A DNA stretch of 53,390 nucleotides, from contig JBJKQL010000063.1 of assembly GCA_046705265.1 (NCBI GenBank), forward strand, positions 1-53,390, in the 5' to 3' direction. Below are positions 23,551-32,339 of the stretch, one piece after another. How positions within the stretch are numbered: position 1 is the stretch's first letter; every line of letters starts with the position of its first letter. Position numbers and translations under genes: made by a program. The notes beneath the pieces are model-generated. The model worked only from the letters and a program-made list of their open reading frames with translations. It was not told the origin of the DNA and ran no database searches. The stretch is from JAJYTL01 sp046705265. GTDB lineage: Bacteria; Pseudomonadota; Alphaproteobacteria; Ferrovibrionales; Ferrovibrionaceae.

Positions 23551-26500
23551 ATGCCTGCTAAAGACGGCAGCCATACTAATGATAAAACCGATGTTCTTCG
23601 CGTTGCAGCCCTTGGTGCGTCGGCCGGAGGACTTGATGCTTTCCGGGCGCTGCTTAACGCCCTGCCCAAGGACACCGGGATGGCATTCATCCTCGTCCAG
23701 CATCTCGATCCGGCACATTCCAGCATGATGGTGAACCTCCTCGCCAGCTATACCGCTATGGGAATAGTAGAGGCGACGGATGGGATGCGCCTCGAGGCCA
23801 ACAAGGTCTTTGTCATTCCTCCGGGACGCTATCTGTCAGTCATCGACGGTACGCTGCATCTCTCGTCCGTTGGCGGTGGTCGGGCGCGAATGCCGTTCGA
23901 TTACCTGCTGGAATCGCTGGCTGAGGCATATGGCCCGCGCGCCATTTGCGCCGTTCTGACCGGCACAGGCTCCGACGGCGATGTCGGTGCACACGCGGTC
24001 CGGGAGAAGGGAGGGCTGGTTATCGCGCAGGATCCGGATGAGGCTCAATTCGACGGGATGCCACGCAGCGTTATCGCCACCGGCGCTGCAGACTTCATCC
24101 TGCCGATCGAAAAGATAGCTGAAGCCTTGGCCCACTTCGCCAAGCTGGGGGCTGTCCCGTTCGAAACCGGCAGAACCGCGTTCCCGCCTGGAACTGCGTT
24201 CGCTCGAATCGTTGCTTTGCTGCGCACGCAAACATCGCACGATTTCGATCTCCACAAGCGGGGCACGTTGATGCGCCGGATTGAACGACGAATGGCGCTT
24301 GCCAAAGTCGCGACGCCTGAGGAATACGTCGCGCTACTCGAGAGGGATCCTTCAGAGGTACGAAACCTCGTCGGCGACCTTTTCATCAACGTAACGCGCT
24401 TTTTCCGCGACGTCTCTGGCTTTGAACTCCTAGGAAAGGAGATCATTCCGGAGCTTGTGAACAAGCAGCCGTACAATCAACCAATTCGGGCCTGGGTAGC
24501 AGGTTGCAGCTCTGGCGAGGAAGCCTATTCCATCGCCATATTATTTTCCGAGGCAATCGCTGCCGCCCGGCGCAACATCAAGCTCACGATCTTTGCCTCT
24601 GACATCGATGAGGAGGCAATTGCCTTTGCAAGGGATGGCCTCTATCCATCGACGATCGAGGCGGATGTCTCGCCGGCGCGGCTCGCCCGCTTTTTCGTCA
24701 AGGAAGGACAGGGCTACCGGGTTTCTCGGCTCCTGCGTGATTCAGTCGTTTTCTCAGTGCACGACCTGCTGACCGATGCCCCATTTTCGCGTATCGACTT
24801 GATTTCGTGCCGAAACGTTCTGATCTATCTACAACCCGAAGTTCAACAGCAGGTTCTTGGCCTCTTCCATTTCGCTCTGCGTCAGGGCGGGATCTTGTTT
24901 CTCGGAACCGCTGGTTCGATCGGCCAGGCCGACGGCGATCGCTTCGAGGCGATATCTCAGAAAGAGCGCATCTATCGGCATATAGGCCGCGCGCATCCGG
25001 GCGAGCTGAATTTGCCGATCGCTCGGGACGCGGCGGTTCGACCTTTGGTGCCCCACGTCGCACCCCGATTGCGGATTCGCCGGCCCGGCATCAGCGAACT
25101 CGCTCAGCGGCTGTTGCTGGAGGCTTTTGCACCTGCATCTGTTCTGATCGATTTGAAGAACCAAGGCATCTACTATTTTGGGCCGACCGACCGCTATCTC
25201 CGATTTCCCGAGGGCGAAGCAAGTCAGACCATCCTCGCGACGGCACGCGAGGGCCTGCGGGGCTCCTTGCGAGCGGCCATCGAGAAGGCGACCCGCGAGC
25301 GAACGCGCACGGTCGTAAGCGGGGCTCAGGTACGCCGAAACGGCGCCACAGCCCTCGTAACCATCACTGCTCAGCCGGTGCAAACCGATGGCGAAAAATG
25401 GCTGCTCGTGAGTTTCGTCGACGAGCCTCAGCCGCCGGGGATAACCGCGCAACCCGCGCCCGCCTCTGCCGGAAACGCCGAACGGATAGCACAGTTGGAG
25501 CGTGAGCTTGACGATGCGCAGAGAGATTTGGACAACGCGGCCCGTGAGCGCGAGATCGCCGAGGAGGAGCTCAGGGCGGCCAACGAAGAAGCCATGTCGA
25601 TCAACGAGGAATTCCAGACTACCAACGAGGAACTGCAGACATCGAAGGAGGAACTGCAGTCACTCAATGAGGAACTGACGACGCTCAACGCGCAACTGCA
25701 AGAGACCGTTAATCGAGAGCACGCCACCGCCGACGATCTGCAGAATATCCTCACAAGTTCCGATGTCGGAGTTCTCTTCCTGGATCAGGGGCTCAACATT
25801 CGCTTTTTCAGCCCGGCGGCGGCGCCCCTATTTAATCTGATCCAATCAGACATTGGCCGGCCGCTCGCCCATCTCGTGCGCAATTTCACCGACAGCAATC
25901 TCATTGGCGATTCTCAAGAGGTACTCGCCAAACTCGTCCCGATCTCCCGCGAGGTGAAGACGGGAACGAACATCTGGTATGTCCGCCGCATTTTGCCGTA
26001 CCGAACCAGCGAAAACCAAATCAAAGGAGTCGTCATCACCTTTGTTGATGTCACTGAAATAAAGGCTGTTGAACTTGCCGCCACCTCGGCACGTGCTTAT
26101 ACCGAAAGTCTCGCCGGTGAGATTCGCGGGCCCCTGCTCGTTCTCGATGAGGATCTTCTTGTCGTCGCCGCAAGCTCTTCGTTCTACCGGCTCTTCAATA
26201 CCAACCCGGCGGAGACCGTCGGTCGCAATTTGGCAGAGATCGACGCCACCCGTTTTTCTGGGGCGGAGTTACGAAACTTTGTTGCTTCGGCGTTTGATGC
26301 AGTCCCCGTCGAGGATTATGAGACGGAAGTCGATCTGCCTAAGCTCGGGCACCGCACCTTGCTTCTAAATACCGTCGAAATCCCCCAGAATAAAGGAGCG
26401 AAGCGCAGGATTCTGTTGGCCATTGATGACGTGAGCGCCCGCAAGCGGGCGGAGACCGCACTCGTTGACGCCCGGCAGTTTGCCGAAGCGGCAAACGCCA

Positions 26501-27606
26501 GTAAGTCGCGCTTCCTGGCTGTGGCGAGTCACGATCTGCGCCAGCCATTGCAAACGCTTCATCTTCTGCAAGGTATCTTGGTGCGTAAGGTCGAGGACAA
26601 AGAAGCCGCCGAAGTAGTTGCGCGGATGGGAGACACACTGAAGGCGATGACCAGCCTTATAGATACGCTTCTCGACATCAGCCAAATCGAAGCCGGTATC
26701 ATGAGACCGGAGGTCATCAACTTTCCGATCGCCGATATCCTGTCGTGCCTGCAAAAAGAATTCGCCTATCACACCAAAGAACGAGGACTTGGTTGGCGGG
26801 TGATGCCCTGCCGCCTTATGGTGCGAAGCGACCCGCGCCTGCTCGAAATGATGTTGCGCAACCTGCTCAATAACGCACTCAAGTATACCGAGAAAGGCAG
26901 TATTCTGGTGGGTTGTCGACAGCGCGGCAATGCGCTGCGTATCGAAGTATGGGATACCGGCATCGGCATCCCCGAGGATTCCCTCAAAACAATCTTCGAA
27001 GAATTTCGCCAGGTTCCGAATCTTGCAAACCAATCAAACCTCGGCGTCGGTCTGGGCCTCGCAATTGTGCGGCACCTTGGCCAGCTGCTCGACCATGCCG
27101 TCGATGTACGCTCGTGGCTGGGGCATGGCTCCGTCTTTTCTGTCACCGTGCCTAAGGCACCGGCAGAGTTACGGGCTGAAGCGACAAGCGCTGCACCAGG
27201 AGAAGACGTCGGCGCACCTCCTGAGGGCGTGGTTCTAATTGTCGACGACGATGAAGGCGTGCGGGATTCTCTGCAAATGCTGCTGCAAGCACACGGATAT
27301 CGCACAGCCGGTACTGCGGATGGCGTACAAGCGCTTGCTCTTGTAGCACGTCGGGAATTTGTCCCGGATCTTGCAATCGTCGACTACAATCTGCCGGGCG
27401 CCATGAATGGTATTGAGGTTGGGGCAGGGCTGCGAAACACCCTCGGCAGGGAATTTCCTGTGATAGTGCTGACCGGCGAGGTATCGAGCAGGGCCGTCAA
27501 TGATGTCGCGCCGCATGGGTTCTTGCTCATAAGCAAACCGATACAGGTTACGGAACTATTGCGCCTCGTCGCTGAGAAACAGGGAAAACGCCGTGATCTC
27601 ACATGA
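23551..27606 (+). CDS. CheB-CheR-PAS-histidine kinase-receiver hybrid sensor
   Basis: 1351 residues; ATG 23551 follows a GAGG/AGGA region, and the upstream open frame is not protein-like. In order: CheB methylesterase-like domain (about 18-200; GASAGG Ser, QHLD His, GTGSDGD Asp), CheR methyltransferase-like domain (about 225-480; WVAGCSSGEEAYS, FASDIDEEAI, LISCRNVLIYL), a long coiled coil (about 645-735; repeated INEEFQTTNEELQTSKEEL), one or two PAS domains (735-960), a HisKA domain with His994 (VASHDLRQPLQTL), an HATPase with N- and G-boxes (NLLNNALKYTE, DTGIGIP, GVGLGLAI), and a receiver domain with Asp1278 (LAIVDYNLPG). All catalytic motifs look intact. No chemotaxis operon surrounds it, so it probably acts in general signalling; the partner and ligand are unknown. 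Confidence 0.9.
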   Translation: MPAKDGSHTNDKTDVLRVAALGASAGGLDAFRALLNALPKDTGMAFILVQHLDPAHSSMMVNLLASYTAMGIVEATDGMRLEANKVFVIPPGRYLSVIDGTLHLSSVGGGRARMPFDYLLESLAEAYGPRAICAVLTGTGSDGDVGAHAVREKGGLVIAQDPDEAQFDGMPRSVIATGAADFILPIEKIAEALAHFAKLGAVPFETGRTAFPPGTAFARIVALLRTQTSHDFDLHKRGTLMRRIERRMALAKVATPEEYVALLERDPSEVRNLVGDLFINVTRFFRDVSGFELLGKEIIPELVNKQPYNQPIRAWVAGCSSGEEAYSIAILFSEAIAAARRNIKLTIFASDIDEEAIAFARDGLYPSTIEADVSPARLARFFVKEGQGYRVSRLLRDSVVFSVHDLLTDAPFSRIDLISCRNVLIYLQPEVQQQVLGLFHFALRQGGILFLGTAGSIGQADGDRFEAISQKERIYRHIGRAHPGELNLPIARDAAVRPLVPHVAPRLRIRRPGISELAQRLLLEAFAPASVLIDLKNQGIYYFGPTDRYLRFPEGEASQTILATAREGLRGSLRAAIEKATRERTRTVVSGAQVRRNGATALVTITAQPVQTDGEKWLLVSFVDEPQPPGITAQPAPASAGNAERIAQLERELDDAQRDLDNAAREREIAEEELRAANEEAMSINEEFQTTNEELQTSKEELQSLNEELTTLNAQLQETVNREHATADDLQNILTSSDVGVLFLDQGLNIRFFSPAAAPLFNLIQSDIGRPLAHLVRNFTDSNLIGDSQEVLAKLVPISREVKTGTNIWYVRRILPYRTSENQIKGVVITFVDVTEIKAVELAATSARAYTESLAGEIRGPLLVLDEDLLVVAASSSFYRLFNTNPAETVGRNLAEIDATRFSGAELRNFVASAFDAVPVEDYETEVDLPKLGHRTLLLNTVEIPQNKGAKRRILLAIDDVSARKRAETALVDARQFAEAANASKSRFLAVASHDLRQPLQTLHLLQGILVRKVEDKEAAEVVARMGDTLKAMTSLIDTLLDISQIEAGIMRPEVINFPIADILSCLQKEFAYHTKERGLGWRVMPCRLMVRSDPRLLEMMLRNLLNNALKYTEKGSILVGCRQRGNALRIEVWDTGIGIPEDSLKTIFEEFRQVPNLANQSNLGVGLGLAIVRHLGQLLDHAVDVRSWLGHGSVFSVTVPKAPAELRAEATSAAPGEDVGAPPEGVVLIVDDDEGVRDSLQMLLQAHGYRTAGTADGVQALALVARREFVPDLAIVDYNLPGAMNGIEVGAGLRNTLGREFPVIVLTGEVSSRAVNDVAPHGFLLISKPIQVTELLRLVAEKQGKRRDLT

Positions 27607-28658
27607 CACACCGTGTGGCGCCCTAGCGTCATGCGCCGCCGCCAACCTGGGGACGATTAAACGCGTTCCGTAGCCCATTGAGGCAAAATAGGATTCCCAG
27701 CAGGCACCCGAACGACATGAATCTGGGTGATGGCCAATGCGGTGGCGATTTGATTTCAGCCGATGACCGTACGCATCTGGTTGTGAATGCATGCCGGACA
27801 ATGTCGCCCTGCTAAACTGCGGGTAGCTCGTCGGTTTTATGTTATCCGGAACGCTAGGGGATCAGGACAGGGACCGATCGTGATCCCTTCATCAGAACCC
27901 GTTTTTTCCTGAATAAATCTTGGGTTGTTCAGTTCTTGAGACGAGATCAGCGTTTGGTTGCGCTTTCATATCTCGCCTACCTGGCGGCCCGAGCACGATC
28001 GTATACCGCCGATAGGCGAAGCCAATTCGCCGCGACGCCTCCTAAATCCTTGTCAAGGATGTTCGCCCTCTCTGGCGAAATCCTCTGGTGAAATCGTGAC
28101 ATTCGCGTTGCCGACTTCGTGGGTCACTTTGGGCTGCCGCCAAGACACTGCGCGGCTTCGGTTGTGCTTAACTCGAGCGGGCCCAAGCAGTCGCGCCGAG
28201 CGGAAAATCCCGAACGCGGCAGATCCTCTATCACCGTGGCACGCCGCTCTCAGGGCGATTTATCGGCGTGGGCCATTCGCGCCGGTACTGGCAATGCGGA
28301 TTACGACGTGCGGACTGTAAAATCACGCCAAAGCAGTCCCCCACACAGGTCGGATCGATCTCATTTATAAAATGGACGGATTTGTCGCCGTAGTAGGGAT
28401 GCGCATCGCACAAAGCGGGCCCCCTCGTCTCAGAATTGTGAACGAGGAATTCGACGCTTTGTTAGGTGACGAGTTGAGGTCGCGGTTTCGCGGATTTTCA
28501 AAGCCCATCGGTTTTGAGGAGTAAAAAGAGTTGTCAGGCCAGAGAGCAGGTCCGCCAAGGCGACCGGCAGCCCCGCATGACCCAACATCTGGGACTGAGA
28601 ACTTTATATTTCCCCTGACCTTGACAAGGCCGATCAGCTTATTCAGAGATATATTTGA
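27607..28658. other. Gene-poor stretch of about 1 kb
   Basis: Apart from a weak 50-codon frame at 28372-28524 I see no gene. Frames on both strands are short and GC-driven. No FNR-type box was seen. The upstream region of the ArsR-Crp gene has CTTGACAAGG at about 28619 and a TATATT run at 28648-28653, but their spacing (over 20 bases) does not fit a normal promoter. Confidence 0.4.
28372..28524 (+). CDS. Short open frame of unknown function
   Basis: 50 codons from ATG 28372 to TAA 28524. The second half (RIVNEEFDALLGDELRSRF) looks helical and charged, which suits coding DNA better than neighbouring frames. There is no clear ribosome site and no recognised family. It lies 135 bases before the ArsR-Crp regulator in the same direction. 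Confidence 0.2.
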   Translation: MDGFVAVVGMRIAQSGPPRLRIVNEEFDALLGDELRSRFRGFSKPIGFEE

Positions 28659-29684
28659 ATGAGCGCCTTGCAGAAATCTGGGAGGCCACCGCGGCGTCGA
28701 GCACCAAGAGGTGACGTGACGGATCGCTCTGCCGAGATGGCGAAGGCGCTCGGCCACCGTCATAGACTGGCGATTCTCGAATTTCTGGCCGAGGAAGAGG
28801 CCACCGTCGCGGTAGTCGCTCGGCGTGCGCGGTTATCTTTGGCCAATGCTTCCCATCATTTGCGGTTGATGCGTAACGCGGGCCTCCTCGCCTCACGTCG
28901 AGACGGGAAATACATTCTGTACTGCATACGCGACCCATCCGTGCTCCAATTCGCCGCCACTCTCAAATATATCTCGGATAATGAAAATCCGGAAACTGGC
29001 CATGAGGCCAGCCGTAGCAAAGCCGACGTGCCCGCTGGCAGGAGCTCAATTCCGCGCCCATCCTCGGCGAGCCCAGCGGCGCCCCCGGGCCGGCTCGATT
29101 GGCTTGGTGCCGCCGGGGAAGTTAGGGTGCGTCAGCTCGTTGCAGGGGAGTCACTATTCCGCCAAGAGGATCTCGCGAACGCGATTTATCAGGTGGCATC
29201 TGGCCGCATCCGCCTGATCCGCCATACCTCTGACAATCGACTCATTACCATGCACACGGCGAAGGCCGGCGAACTTTTCGCCGAGGCGAGCTTGTTTTCG
29301 CCAACCTATCACTGCGACGCCGTGGCCGCAGTGCCTTCAACGGTCTGGGCTTATCCCAAGGCCCGGCTTTTGACCGCGTTCCGAGGCGATCCGGCGCTCC
29401 CCCTTCGGTTTATGACGGTTCTCGCCCGGCAGATCCAAGAACTCCGGGCGCGGCTGGAAGAGCGCAACATCCGCTCGGCCCGGGAACGGGTTTTGCACCA
29501 TCTTGCCCTCGCCATGAGCGGCAATGATCGAAGCATTATTCTCGATGGCACTTTGATGGATCTTGCCCGGGAAATCGGCCTGACCCACGAATCTCTCTAT
29601 CGCACGCTCGCCACCCTCGAAAAGGAGGGCGCGATCAGGCGCCGCGGGCGCGAAATCTCGCTCAATAAGTCGAAGCCGATATGA
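28659..29684 (+). CDS. ArsR-Crp/Fnr fusion transcription regulator
   Basis: 341 residues with two DNA-binding modules. Residues about 22-105 are an ArsR-type winged helix (EMAKALGHRHRLAILEFLAE, then LSLANASHHLRLMRNAGLL, then RRDGKYILYCI). A Ser/Pro/Ala-rich linker (108-145) joins it to a Crp/Fnr cyclic-nucleotide-binding-type beta-roll (about 148-255; RQLVAGESLFRQED, YQVASGRIRLIRH, AGELFAEASLF). An HTH_Crp domain follows (270-335; LMDLAREIGLTHESLYRTLA). There are only two Cys, not in FNR cluster positions, so it is not an FeS-FNR. The ArsR part lacks the classic metal-binding ELCVCDL motif. The HTH_Crp half could bind the TTGA-N6-TCAA boxes of this window; the ligand is unknown. The start context is weak but no other start fits. 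Confidence 0.85.
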   Translation: MSALQKSGRPPRRRAPRGDVTDRSAEMAKALGHRHRLAILEFLAEEEATVAVVARRARLSLANASHHLRLMRNAGLLASRRDGKYILYCIRDPSVLQFAATLKYISDNENPETGHEASRSKADVPAGRSSIPRPSSASPAAPPGRLDWLGAAGEVRVRQLVAGESLFRQEDLANAIYQVASGRIRLIRHTSDNRLITMHTAKAGELFAEASLFSPTYHCDAVAAVPSTVWAYPKARLLTAFRGDPALPLRFMTVLARQIQELRARLEERNIRSARERVLHHLALAMSGNDRSIILDGTLMDLAREIGLTHESLYRTLATLEKEGAIRRRGREISLNKSKPI

Positions 29685-29867
29685 TTGCGCTCATATACCG
29701 GCGCCGGGCAGTCCACTAGACTTGAGGCAGGTCGTACAGAGCCTGATCGGTTCGTGGTGCCCGAGCGTGGCGGAACAGCCGAGCCGCTCGGCGGCGGCTG
29801 CCGAAGAACCAGGATCGGGTCAGGAGCAGTCGGACAATCCCGCCCCCCGCACTTCGAAGGATTTGCC

Positions 29868-30272
29868 ATGAAGACTCCTTTACGTGACCCAGATATGCCA
29901 GATGAAACCCCGGAGTTCCGGCAGCTTCGGCAAGTGCCCGAAACGAGAAAATGCGCAAGCGGTGGAGACCGTAATTCCTCCACCAAGGCGTCATCCATCG
30001 GCGCGATGGTACTGGGCTTTCTCGCCAGTCAGCATCACAGCATCATGATGCTTCTCTTGGCGCTGGGACTGAGCGATGCCGCAGTGAGCTTCATGACGGT
30101 AGCTGCCATCGTGCGAGACGTGATGCTGGGCATGTCGCTCGCCATGATCGCCGTGATTCTCTGGCAGATTCGGGATTCGAGGCGACCCCGATCGATGCGC
30201 ATCATGGGTGCCGTATCGATCGTCGCCACGCTCGGGCTCTCGGGCTGGTCGATCGCTCATTTTGGCGTGTGA
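29868..30272 (+). CDS. Small integral membrane protein
   Basis: 134 residues; ATG 29868 follows GAAGG at 10 bases, and the upstream extension of the frame is not protein-like. The N-terminal 40 residues are charged and cytoplasmic-looking (LRDPDMPDETPEFRQLRQV, one Cys). Two or three hydrophobic segments follow: ASQHHSIMMLLLALGL (with an adjacent His pair), VMLGMSLAMIAVILW and IMGAVSIVATLGLSG. It sits between the ArsR-Crp regulator and a methyltransferase, ending 12 bases before the latter, so these two are probably co-transcribed. I do not recognise the family; the His pair at the membrane edge might bind metal. Confidence 0.65.
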   Translation: MKTPLRDPDMPDETPEFRQLRQVPETRKCASGGDRNSSTKASSIGAMVLGFLASQHHSIMMLLLALGLSDAAVSFMTVAAIVRDVMLGMSLAMIAVILWQIRDSRRPRSMRIMGAVSIVATLGLSGWSIAHFGV

Positions 30273-30284
30273 CGGTGACTGGCC

Positions 30285-30878
30285 ATGGAAGCGCCCTTCC
30301 GAAAAGACTTGAGTCATATCAGCTGGGACGAGGTCTACGCCCGGCAGATGCAGCGAGCGAGCCTGGTGCCCGAGTGGATGGACGCGGTTGGTCTCATGCC
30401 GGGCGACCAGGTGCTGGAAGTGGGCTCAGGGCCCGGCTATGTGACCCTGGTGTTGGCTAAACGGGTGGGAGCGCATGGCTGCGTCTATGCCATCGACCGC
30501 TCGCCCGACGCTCTGGATCAGCTCGAGCGACGGCAGAGCGAGCTCGGCATCTCGCATATCCGCCGCCTCGTTGCGGACGCTGTCCATTTGGAGGAGGCGG
30601 ACATCCGTGCCAGTTCGGCTTTGATCACGATGGTCCTGCACCATGCCGACGATGCCCGCGGTATCCTCCACGGCGTTCATCGGGTGCTCCCGCCGCATGC
30701 GCGTATCGTGCTCGCCGAATTCCACCCCGACGGCCCGTGCGAAAAGGGTGCGCCGCGATCGGTCCGGCTCGCGCCCGAGATCGTACGGGCCTGGTGTGAA
30801 GAAGCGGGTTTCCATGTTCTGAAGTACCGGCGCCAGAGCCCGGAACACTACATGCTTGTCGCAGAACGCGTCTCCTGA
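30285..30878 (+). CDS. Class I SAM-dependent methyltransferase
   Basis: 197 residues with a Rossmann methyltransferase core. Motif I is VLEVGSGPGYVTLVLA (residues 45-60). The acidic end of strand 2 is VYAIDRSPDALDQLE. Motif post-II is VADAVHLEEADI, and the strand-4 region is ITMVLHHADDARGIL. The small N-terminal cap and about 200-residue length match UbiE/arsenite- or lipid-type methyltransferases of the Methyltransf_11/25 kind. It has no Cys triad for arsenite, so an ArsM role is unlikely despite the ArsR-like regulator two genes upstream. It lies in one run with the small membrane protein. Substrate unknown. Confidence 0.8.
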   Translation: MEAPFRKDLSHISWDEVYARQMQRASLVPEWMDAVGLMPGDQVLEVGSGPGYVTLVLAKRVGAHGCVYAIDRSPDALDQLERRQSELGISHIRRLVADAVHLEEADIRASSALITMVLHHADDARGILHGVHRVLPPHARIVLAEFHPDGPCEKGAPRSVRLAPEIVRAWCEEAGFHVLKYRRQSPEHYMLVAERVS

Positions 30879-30968
30879 AGATTGAGCAGGCGCTCCCCCC
30901 CGGTTAGTCATCCCAGCGGAGAGTGGCTCTCGAAGACTGCCTTGTCTCCCATATCGGTGACCCGAAAA

Positions 30969-30982
30969 TTGACTTGAATCAG
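30969..30982. promoter_or_regulatory. Near-consensus FNR/FixK-type box TTGACTTGAATCAG
   Basis: One mismatch from TTGA-N6-TCAA, centred 67 bases upstream of the ATG at 31043 that begins the broken HlyD gene. Confidence 0.5.
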
Positions 30983-31042
30983 CGCAGCTGGCGCAGATGA
31001 GCGTAGGGAATCAGCATTTGCGATGTCCGCAGGGGCAGCGGC

Positions 31043-32271
31043 ATGGACCAAAAGGCGGAATCTGCCAGCACCGGGCACAAACTTGACGCCCCGTTGACGA
31101 AACATACAAACGAACCTGTGTTCAACCTGGCGGGCTTGGCGTCAAACCTTACCGTCGTTCATGGCTGCTCTTCGCCGTGCCTGCTGTGGCGGTCGCGAGT
31201 CTGGCGGAATATTGGCTCTGGTCGGCCCGTTTCCGACCGTTCACCGCACTCGTCATTCAAACCCGATCCAACGTCCCGGAGCAGGTTTTCGGGCTTGGCG
31301 CGGTTGGAGCGCATGTCGAATCCAATGTCGGCTTCAAGGTCGCGGGCGTTCTTGTCGCTCTCGATGCTGACGAGGGCGATTGCGTCCGCGCCGGACAGGT
31401 CCTGGCCCGCTTTGATGCCCGCGATGTTGAAGCCCAGCTTGCAGTCGCCAAGGCTGGGGTCGTTCAGGCCAAGACCAATATCTCGAAAGCCAAAGCCGAT
31501 GTGATGAGCGCTTTTGCGACAATCACCAATGCGACCGCCATCAGCGAGAGAGATGCCCAGCTTATCAAGTCTGGCATCGTTTCGACGGAGCAGGCAGAAA
31601 CAAACCAGGCGGCGGTTCGCGTCGCGGCCGCCAATATGGTTTCCGCGCAAAGCGGCGTCTTGCTTGCAAAAGCGCAGCTCCAGTCCGCTGAAGCCGCACA
31701 AACGGTGAGCGAGGCGACGCTCGCGAACTACACTCGCTACGCGCCTTACGATCCATGGGTCGTGTCGCGCAATTTGGACCTTGGCAGCGTCGTCAATCCG
31801 GGTCAATCGGTCTTCACTCTGGTGGCCCCGAAGGGGATCTGAGTTCTCGGCTATGTGGATGAGCGATTAGCCGGGCGGCTTACAGTAGACCAGCCGGCAG
31901 AGATCATCCTCCGTTCTCAGCCGGGCAAGCGATACCCCGCCCAAATCGCACGGATCGAGATCCAGAGCGATGCGGTAAACGAGGAACGGCTGGCCGACAA
32001 CGCCTTTGACCGTATCCCGGTCAACATCCATCTTGCCGAGCGGGCCGAAGTTCTGATCACTACCTGCGTTCTGCCAAAGGCCCTTCTTGTGCCACCGACC
32101 GCGGTCTCCGACCACCAGGATGGAAAGGGCACCGTCCGGGACCTCGAGGATGGGCGTCTCGCCCGCCGCCGTGTGAGCTTGAGCCCTGAGCTTCTGGATG
32201 GGGCCTCGCATCGCGCGAGGCGATATCTCCGCATTTCAGAAGTATCGACAAGGAATTCAGCGCCTTGTTAG
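31043..32271 (+). pseudogene. HlyD/EmrA-type membrane fusion protein, broken by a frameshift and a nonsense codon
   Basis: The original gene starts MDQKAESASTGHKLDAPLTK. After about 30 codons the reading switches frame (near 31130) into KPYRRSWLLFAVPAVAVAS, the usual HlyD membrane anchor. The lipoyl-like and coiled-coil parts follow (GVLVALDADEGDCVRAGQVL, QLAVAKAGVVQAKTNISKA) up to TLVAPKGI. There a TGA at 31840-31842 replaces what is normally Trp; the same frame continues VLGYVDERLAGRLTVDQPAE and ends in an unrelated tail after SPELLDG. Three lesions make it non-functional unless read through. Intact homologues export drugs or other compounds with an inner-membrane partner; none is adjacent. 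A box-like element lies upstream. Confidence 0.8.
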
Positions 32272-32339
32272 ATCTTGGTAGATAACGTGGCGGGGTCACT
32301 GTCGAGCGCGTTTTCACAGTGTTAGGCGTCAGAACGTGC

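Noticed and set aside
985..27620. ATGACACACCGTGT occurring near 982 and again near 27604
   Set aside because: A short shared string with different flanks, inside a coding start in one place and at a gene end in the other; no further similarity.
30285..30878. Arsenite methyltransferase (ArsM), suggested by the ArsR-type regulator nearby
   Set aside because: The protein lacks the Cys residues that bind arsenite in ArsM and is too short; kept as a general methyltransferase.
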